A stretch of 64,000 nt of DNA from Novosphingobium sp. RL4 (GTDB taxonomy: Bacteria > Pseudomonadota > Alphaproteobacteria > Sphingomonadales > Sphingomonadaceae): the NCBI RefSeq assembly GCF_035658495.1, contig NZ_CP141945.1, forward strand, positions 1,403,501-1,467,500. The letters are read 5' to 3'. Below the pieces are notes generated by a model, which saw only the letters and a program-made list of their open reading frames with translations, made no database searches and was not told where the DNA came from. Below, piece by piece: positions 59,201-64,000 of the stretch. A program made the position numbers and the translations under genes. How positions within the stretch are numbered: position 1 is the stretch's first letter; each line of letters starts with the position of its first letter.

Positions 59201-60997
59201 ATGCGCGCTACGATTAAAATGAAGCTGGGCGTGACATTCGCCATAATCCTGATCCTGCTGGCCGTCGTGGTCGGCGTCAGCCTGACGCGTCTGAGCACGC
59301 TCAACACCGCGATCAGCGATCTCATCAGCGGCCCCGCCGCCCGGCTCGACCGGGCCCAGCAGGTGCAGGTCGTGTTCGGCACCCTTGCGCGCAACGAGCG
59401 CAACATGACGATGACGAACGACCCGGAACTGGTGAAGGAATTCGACGACAAGGCCACGCGCTCGATGTCCGAGTTCGAGCGCCTGCTGGATGAGGGCGAT
59501 GCGAATGCCTTGCCCGAAACCAAGCAGACCTGGCGCGAAATGCGGTCCTCGTTCGAGAACTTCAAGCCGCTGGACACGCGCATCCGCACCCTTGCGCGGG
59601 CCAACCAGAACGAGGAAGCGGCCGCACTGGCGCTGGGCAGCGCCCGCGACGTGCTGGACCGCGTGACCAAGCAGACCGACGATCTGGTCGCCCGTGCGCG
59701 GGAAGACATGCAGCAGGTCGACCGGCAGACCGATGCGCTCTATTCCTCGGCGCGCGCCACGCTGCTGACGGTTGCCATCGTCGCCATCCTTGGCGCGCTG
59801 GTGGGCGCGGTGTGGATCTCGCTGATCGTCTCGCGCGGGCTTGCCCGGGTCGGCACCGCGATCAACGCGGTGGCAATCGGCGATCTCGACAATGACGTGG
59901 AAGTGACCTCGAACGACGAGATCAGGGATCTTGTCGATACCGTCAACAAGATGACCGCGAACCTGCGCGTCAGCGCGGGTCTGGCCGACAAGATCGCCGA
60001 CGGCGACCTGACTGTCAGCCACAAGCCGCTGTCCGAGCAGGACAAGCTGGGCCATGCCCTTGTCCGCATGATCGAGCGCCTGCGCGGTGTCGTCGGCGAT
60101 TCCACGGTTGCGGCGAACAATGTCGCCAGCGGCAGCCAGGAGCTTTCCTCGACGTCCGAGCAGGTCTCGCAGGGGGCCACCGAACAGGCCGCCGCCGCCG
60201 AACAGGCTTCGGCATCGATGGAAGAGATGTCCGCCAACATCAAGCAGAACGCCGAGAACGCGGCCCAGACCGAGAAGATCGCCCGCCAGTCCGCCCAGGA
60301 CGCCGAAGCCAGCGGTATCGCGGTGGACCGTGCGGTGGGCGCGATGCGCACGATCGCCGAGAAGATCGGCATCGTCCAGGAAATCGCCCGCCAGACCGAC
60401 CTGCTGGCCCTTAACGCGGCCGTCGAGGCGGCGCGTGCCGGCGAACATGGACGCGGCTTTGCGGTGGTTGCCTCGGAAGTGCGCAAGCTGGCCGAACGCA
60501 GCCAGGGCGCGGCCGCCGAGATCAGCGCGGTTTCGGCCAACACCGTGGACGCGGCGACCGAAGCGGGCGAGATGCTCTCCAGGCTGGTGCCCGATATTCG
60601 CCGTACCGCCGAACTCATCTCGGAGATCAGCGCCGCCTGCCGCGAGCAGGACATCGGCGCGGGCCAGATCAACCAGGCGATCCAGCAGCTGGACCAGGTG
60701 ACGCAGCAGAACGCCGGCGCTTCGGAGCAGATCTCCTCCACTTCGGAAGAACTGGCGGCGCAGGCCGAGGAACTCCAGGCCAGCATCGCTTACTTCCGCG
60801 TCGACAACGTCGGCAAGGCGCCGGGCCGGACCGCTGCGCCGGTGCGCAAGGCGGCGCCGATCAAGGCCCCGCTCAAGATCGGCGCGAAGCGTCCTTCCAG
60901 CGGCAACGGGCAGGCGCGTCCCAACGGCTTCGCGCTGGACCTCGCCATGGGCGGCCCGGACGACCACGACGATGCTTTCGGGATGCACGCGGCATGA
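59201..60997 (+). CDS. Methyl-accepting chemotaxis protein, second copy with two HAMP-like units
   Basis: The 598-residue receptor has the same layout as the preceding one, but about 37 residues longer between membrane helix 2 and the signalling coil. The sequence reads [24 protein letters not shown] and then [24 protein letters not shown], which looks like two HAMP units in tandem. The periplasmic domain (residues about 35-185) differs from the first copy, so the two probably sense different cues. The signalling half is nearly identical. ATG overlap with cheW follows. Confidence 0.93.
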   Translation: MRATIKMKLGVTFAIILILLAVVVGVSLTRLSTLNTAISDLISGPAARLDRAQQVQVVFGTLARNERNMTMTNDPELVKEFDDKATRSMSEFERLLDEGDANALPETKQTWREMRSSFENFKPLDTRIRTLARANQNEEAAALALGSARDVLDRVTKQTDDLVARAREDMQQVDRQTDALYSSARATLLTVAIVAILGALVGAVWISLIVSRGLARVGTAINAVAIGDLDNDVEVTSNDEIRDLVDTVNKMTANLRVSAGLADKIADGDLTVSHKPLSEQDKLGHALVRMIERLRGVVGDSTVAANNVASGSQELSSTSEQVSQGATEQAAAAEQASASMEEMSANIKQNAENAAQTEKIARQSAQDAEASGIAVDRAVGAMRTIAEKIGIVQEIARQTDLLALNAAVEAARAGEHGRGFAVVASEVRKLAERSQGAAAEISAVSANTVDAATEAGEMLSRLVPDIRRTAELISEISAACREQDIGAGQINQAIQQLDQVTQQNAGASEQISSTSEELAAQAEELQASIAYFRVDNVGKAPGRTAAPVRKAAPIKAPLKIGAKRPSSGNGQARPNGFALDLAMGGPDDHDDAFGMHAA

Positions 60998-61473
60998 CGG
61001 ATGGGCAGGAAATCCAGGCCGTGACCTTCGGTCTGGGGGCGGAGATCTTCGCGGTGCCGGTGACACTGGTCCGCGAGATCCTCGACTACCGCGAAACCTT
61101 CCGTATTCCGGGCGGCCCGGATTACCTGCTCGGCCTTACAGACATGCGCGGCGAGGGCATTACCACGATCGATTTCCGCCTGCGGCTCGGCCTGCCGCCG
61201 GTGGAACCGACCCCGGCGACGCGCATCCTGGTGATCGACATCCCGCTGGAGGACCGCGTGCTGGTGCTCGGGCTGGTGGTGGACCGCGTGATCGAGGTCA
61301 CCAGCTTCCGCGCGGACCAGATCGGCGGCGCCCCGGACGTGGGCGTGCGCTGGCCTTCCGAATATATCGGCGGCGTGGTGAAGCGCGACGAGGGCTTCAC
61401 CGTGCTGGTGGACATGGCGCGCATCTTCACGGCCGAGGAAGCCACGCGCCTGTCCTCGCAGGCCGCCGCCTGA
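60994..61473 (+). CDS. cheW: Chemotaxis coupling protein CheW, second copy
   Basis: The 159-residue product is a CheW domain: [57 protein letters not shown] spans most of the binding face, and [15 protein letters not shown] is the late strand. It starts in an ATGA overlap with the second receptor. It differs clearly from the first CheW copy. Confidence 0.94.
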   Translation: MTDGQEIQAVTFGLGAEIFAVPVTLVREILDYRETFRIPGGPDYLLGLTDMRGEGITTIDFRLRLGLPPVEPTPATRILVIDIPLEDRVLVLGLVVDRVIEVTSFRADQIGGAPDVGVRWPSEYIGGVVKRDEGFTVLVDMARIFTAEEATRLSSQAAA

Positions 61474-61531
61474 GCCCGGCGTCCCTTCGGGGACGCCGCC
61501 TTTCCCCTCCTCACGACCCGGAACCGCGCAG

Positions 61532-62407
61532 ATGTCAGCAGCCGCCCCCGCAATCCGCAGTTCGTCCCCCGCACAGCCCCATGCCGGCGATCCGATGAGC
61601 AAGCGCAATTTCGCGCGGCTGGCGGCCTATATCTTCGACTATTCCGGCATCAAGATGCCCGATAGCAAGAAGACCATGCTCGAAGGGCGCCTGCGCCGCC
61701 GCCAGCGGGCAACGGGCGCGCGCACGCTCGACGAATATTGCGACTACATCTTCGCGGACGAGAACCTGGCGCGGGAAGGGCTGTCGCTCATCAACGCGGT
61801 TACCACCAACAAGACCGATTTCTTCCGCGAGCCGGGCCATTTCGAATACCTGAGCAAGGTGGTCCTTCCCGAACTGGGCGCACGCGGCGTCCGCACCATC
61901 CGGGCGTGGAGCGCGGCCTGCTCGACCGGGCCGGAACCCTATACGCTGGCCATGGTGCTCGACGATCACGCCGAGACCCATGACGGCCCGGCTTACGGCA
62001 TCCTCGCCACCGATCTCGATACCGACGTGCTCGAAACGGCGCGCAGCGGCATCTATCCGCGCGAACTGGTCGATCCGGTTCCCGATGCCCTCCAGCGCAA
62101 ATACGTGATGTCCTCGCGCGATCCGGCCCGGCGCGACGTGCGCATGGTGCCCGCCCTGCGCAGCGCGATCGGCTTCGCGCGGCTCAACCTCATGGACGAC
62201 CGCTACCCCGTGGGCGAGCCGATGCACCTGATATTCTGCCGCAACGTACTGATATATTTCGACAAACCGACCCAGCGTAAGGTCGTTTCGCAGCTCGTCG
62301 ATTGCCTGAAGCCGCGGGGGCACCTGTTCCTCGGGCATTCGGAATCGATCACCGGCCATGACCTGCCGCTCACGCAAGTCGCCAACACCGTGTTCCGGAA
62401 GGCCTGA
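61532..62407 (+). CDS. cheR: Chemotaxis protein methyltransferase
   Basis: CheR methylates receptor glutamates using S-adenosylmethionine. The 291-residue frame shows the N-terminal helical domain (RLAAYIFDYSGIKMPDSKKTMLEGRLRRR), the SAM-binding motif WSAACSTGPEPYTLAMVL near 130, the segment ILATDLDTDVLETARSGIYPRE and the family end FCRNVLIYFDKPTQ near 240. ATG 61532 lacks a clear ribosome-binding site. ATG 61595 (MSKRNF) is an equally plausible start that gives 270 residues. Confidence 0.94.
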   Translation: MSAAAPAIRSSSPAQPHAGDPMSKRNFARLAAYIFDYSGIKMPDSKKTMLEGRLRRRQRATGARTLDEYCDYIFADENLAREGLSLINAVTTNKTDFFREPGHFEYLSKVVLPELGARGVRTIRAWSAACSTGPEPYTLAMVLDDHAETHDGPAYGILATDLDTDVLETARSGIYPRELVDPVPDALQRKYVMSSRDPARRDVRMVPALRSAIGFARLNLMDDRYPVGEPMHLIFCRNVLIYFDKPTQRKVVSQLVDCLKPRGHLFLGHSESITGHDLPLTQVANTVFRKA

Positions 62408-62410
62408 CCC

Positions 62411-63499
62411 ATGCTTGCGGCCAAGAAGATCCGCGTCCTCGTCATCGACGATTCCGCCAGCGTCCGCCAGACGATGACCGCGATCCTCCAGGAAGACCCG
62501 GAGATCGAGGTGATCGGCGCCGCGCCCGATCCGTTCAGCGCCGCGCGCCGGATTCAGGAGGAAGTGCCCGACGTCATCACCCTTGATGTCGAGATGCCGC
62601 GCATGGACGGCATCACCTTCCTGCGCAAGCTGATGGTGCAGTGCCCCATCCCGGTGGTCATGTGTTCGTCGCTGACCGAGGAAGGCTCGGAAACGCTGCT
62701 CCAGGCGATGGAGGCCGGCGCGGTGGACGTAATCCTCAAGCCCCGCATCGGCGTGGCGGACCATCTGGCCGAGCATCATCTGCAGATCCGCGATGTCGTG
62801 AAGGGCGCGTCACGCGCCCGCGTTCGCGGCCGCCCGGCCCTGCGCGAGGCGAAGCCGGAAGGCCCGGCCAAGAAGCTCACCGCCGATGCCGTGCTGCCGC
62901 CGCCCAGCGGCCGCGCTATGAGCCGTACCACCGAAATGGTCGTCTGCCTCGGCGCCTCCACCGGCGGAACCGAGGCCTTGCGCGAAGTGCTGGAAGCGCT
63001 TCCCGCCAATGCGCCGGGCGTGGTGGTGGTGCAGCACATGCCGGAAAACTTCACCCGTGCCTTCGCGCGGCGGCTCGACGGTCTCTGCGAGGTCGACGTG
63101 AAGGAAGCTGCCGACGGCGACCCGGTGCTGCGCGGCCATGTGCTGATCGCGCCGGGGGGCAAGCACCTCATGCTCGAACGGCAGGGCGCGCGCTATCATG
63201 TCTCGGTGAAGGACGGACCGCTGGTCTCGCGCCATCGCCCCTCGGTGGACGTGTTGTTCCGCTCCGCCGCGCGTGCGGCCGGATCGAACGCGGTCGGCGT
63301 CATCATGACCGGCATGGGCGATGACGGTGCGCGCGGCCTGCTGGAAATGAAGCAGGCCGGGGCCCGCACTTTCGCGCAGGACGAGGCGACCTCGATCGTC
63401 TTCGGCATGCCCAGGGAAGCCATTGCGCGCGGTGCGGCAGACCGCGTGATCCCGCTTGGCGCCATTGCCCGCGAAGTGCTCGCGGCCACCAATCGATAG
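62411..63499 (+). CDS. cheB: Chemotaxis protein-glutamate methylesterase
   Basis: CheB removes methyl groups from receptors after phosphorylation by CheA. The 362-residue protein has a receiver domain with D59 ([10 protein letters not shown]), a linker of about 60 residues, and a methylesterase domain with catalytic S183 ([11 protein letters not shown]), H209 (QHMPENF) and the aspartate of [11 protein letters not shown] near 302. It follows cheR by 3 bases. With cheR it gives the operon a full adaptation module. Confidence 0.95.
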   Translation: MLAAKKIRVLVIDDSASVRQTMTAILQEDPEIEVIGAAPDPFSAARRIQEEVPDVITLDVEMPRMDGITFLRKLMVQCPIPVVMCSSLTEEGSETLLQAMEAGAVDVILKPRIGVADHLAEHHLQIRDVVKGASRARVRGRPALREAKPEGPAKKLTADAVLPPPSGRAMSRTTEMVVCLGASTGGTEALREVLEALPANAPGVVVVQHMPENFTRAFARRLDGLCEVDVKEAADGDPVLRGHVLIAPGGKHLMLERQGARYHVSVKDGPLVSRHRPSVDVLFRSAARAAGSNAVGVIMTGMGDDGARGLLEMKQAGARTFAQDEATSIVFGMPREAIARGAADRVIPLGAIAREVLAATNR

Positions 63500-63512
63500 A
63501 AACGACCGCCCG

Positions 63513-64000
63513 ATGACGACAACCGCCCATTTCCCCGAACCCGTGCTCGGCGCGCCTGAAGGCGCCCTTCTGGAGGGTGCCCCTCTGGCAGACGGATTGC
63601 CGCTCGCCGCGCTCCCTGCCGATCCCGCGCCCGATTTCGCGGCTCCGTCGCTGGCGGAACTGCGCGATGCGCTGGCCGGGATCGCCAGCGGTCTTGACGC
63701 GCGCTTCGTATCGGCGGGCACGGCGCTCGGCCGCGCCTATGAGATCGTCGAAGGGCTGATCGGAGCGCTGGAAAGCGTGACCAACGCCTTCGAGCGGGAC
63801 GCTGCCGATGTCGCGGTGGGCAACATGCGCCGCACCGCCGACCGTCTCACGTGCCTGCCCGCGATCCAGGCGGCGCGGCGCGATGCCCTGAAGATGATCG
63901 AACAGGCCAGCGCGGCGCTGGCGGTGCAGATCGAACAGGTCAACCGCACGCTTAGCTTCCTGCGCATCTGCGGCCTCAACATCAAGGTGGCCGCAGCCGG
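63513..64000 (+). CDS. Coiled-coil protein following cheB (partial, cut at window end)
   Basis: An ATG at 63513, 13 bases after cheB, opens a frame that continues without a stop to the window edge, giving 162 residues. It has an Ala/Pro-rich start (EPVLGAPEGALLEG), then helical segments with heptad-like spacing (LAELRDALAGIASGLDARF, AYEIVEGLIGALESVTNAFERD) and a cluster IEQVNRTLSFLRICGLNIKVAAA that resembles a cytoplasmic signalling helix. There is no signal peptide or membrane helix so far. It may be a soluble chemotaxis-associated protein. The rest lies outside the window, so no family call is made. Confidence 0.7.
   Translation, partial: MTTTAHFPEPVLGAPEGALLEGAPLADGLPLAALPADPAPDFAAPSLAELRDALAGIASGLDARFVSAGTALGRAYEIVEGLIGALESVTNAFERDAADVAVGNMRRTADRLTCLPAIQAARRDALKMIEQASAALAVQIEQVNRTLSFLRICGLNIKVAAA

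Noticed and set aside
59156..61066. 636-residue minus-strand frame opposite the second receptor
   Set aside because: Composition is biased to His/Arg/Gly and it mirrors the coiled coil on the plus strand.

Overview
The window looks like chromosomal DNA of a GC-rich alphaproteobacterium, most likely a Sphingomonadales member (Novosphingobium/Sphingobium-like). The case rests on very high GC, dense overlapping operons, several TonB-dependent receptors in iron-type neighbourhoods, spore-coat-U pili, and an alginate-export-type porin beside nirB. The genus is an inference. I saw no rRNA, tRNA, insertion sequence, prophage or CRISPR array. No gene-free stretch exceeds 300 bases.

Layout. 1-5201: end of an outer-membrane porin, then a nitrite assimilation operon nirB-nirD-cobA-moeA behind a leader with a strong intrinsic terminator. 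5202-14000: a DUF6607 protein behind a Fur-like box, an alkylation-repair operon (2OG oxygenase-alkB-tag), an oligopeptidase, rpoZ, a ParA-type ATPase, a DUF3667 membrane protein and an exonuclease-BRCT protein. 14040-15818: a hydrolase divergent from a LysR regulator.

15822-27351 is an iron and periplasmic redox region, entirely on the minus strand. It holds a small protein behind a Fur-like box, a Gly-rich TonB receptor, an operon of siderophore receptor, PiuC dioxygenase and FMN hydroxy-acid oxidase, and a cluster PepSY-DUF2271-DUF4198-ApbE. The DUF2271 protein carries a DGLSGAT sequence that fits an ApbE flavinylation site, so the cluster reads as a small periplasmic flavin electron-transfer system tied to iron uptake. 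This is the strongest candidate for an under-described system here.

27487-33845: a GH27 alpha-galactosidase and an amino-acid or peptide salvage group (APC permease, GntR regulator, divergent FAD oxidase and M24 peptidase) with two GTATAC operators. 33852-38869: SLC13 permease, membrane diguanylate cyclase, phospholipase A. 39129-43191: a compact chaperone-usher pilus operon with two SCPU subunits. 43248-47445: a GAF-Fis regulator and an alcohol/aldehyde oxidation set (ALDH, Zn-ADH, DUF779). 47446-53936: small hypothetical genes, LysR, FUSC exporter, DUF1993, MFS transporter. 54192-64000: a complete chemotaxis operon STAS-cheY-cheA-cheW-mcp-mcp-cheW-cheR-cheB, followed by a coiled-coil gene cut by the window end.

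Start codons were chosen by Shine-Dalgarno position, family length and overlap with the upstream stop. Several differ from the longest open frame, and this is stated in each entry.
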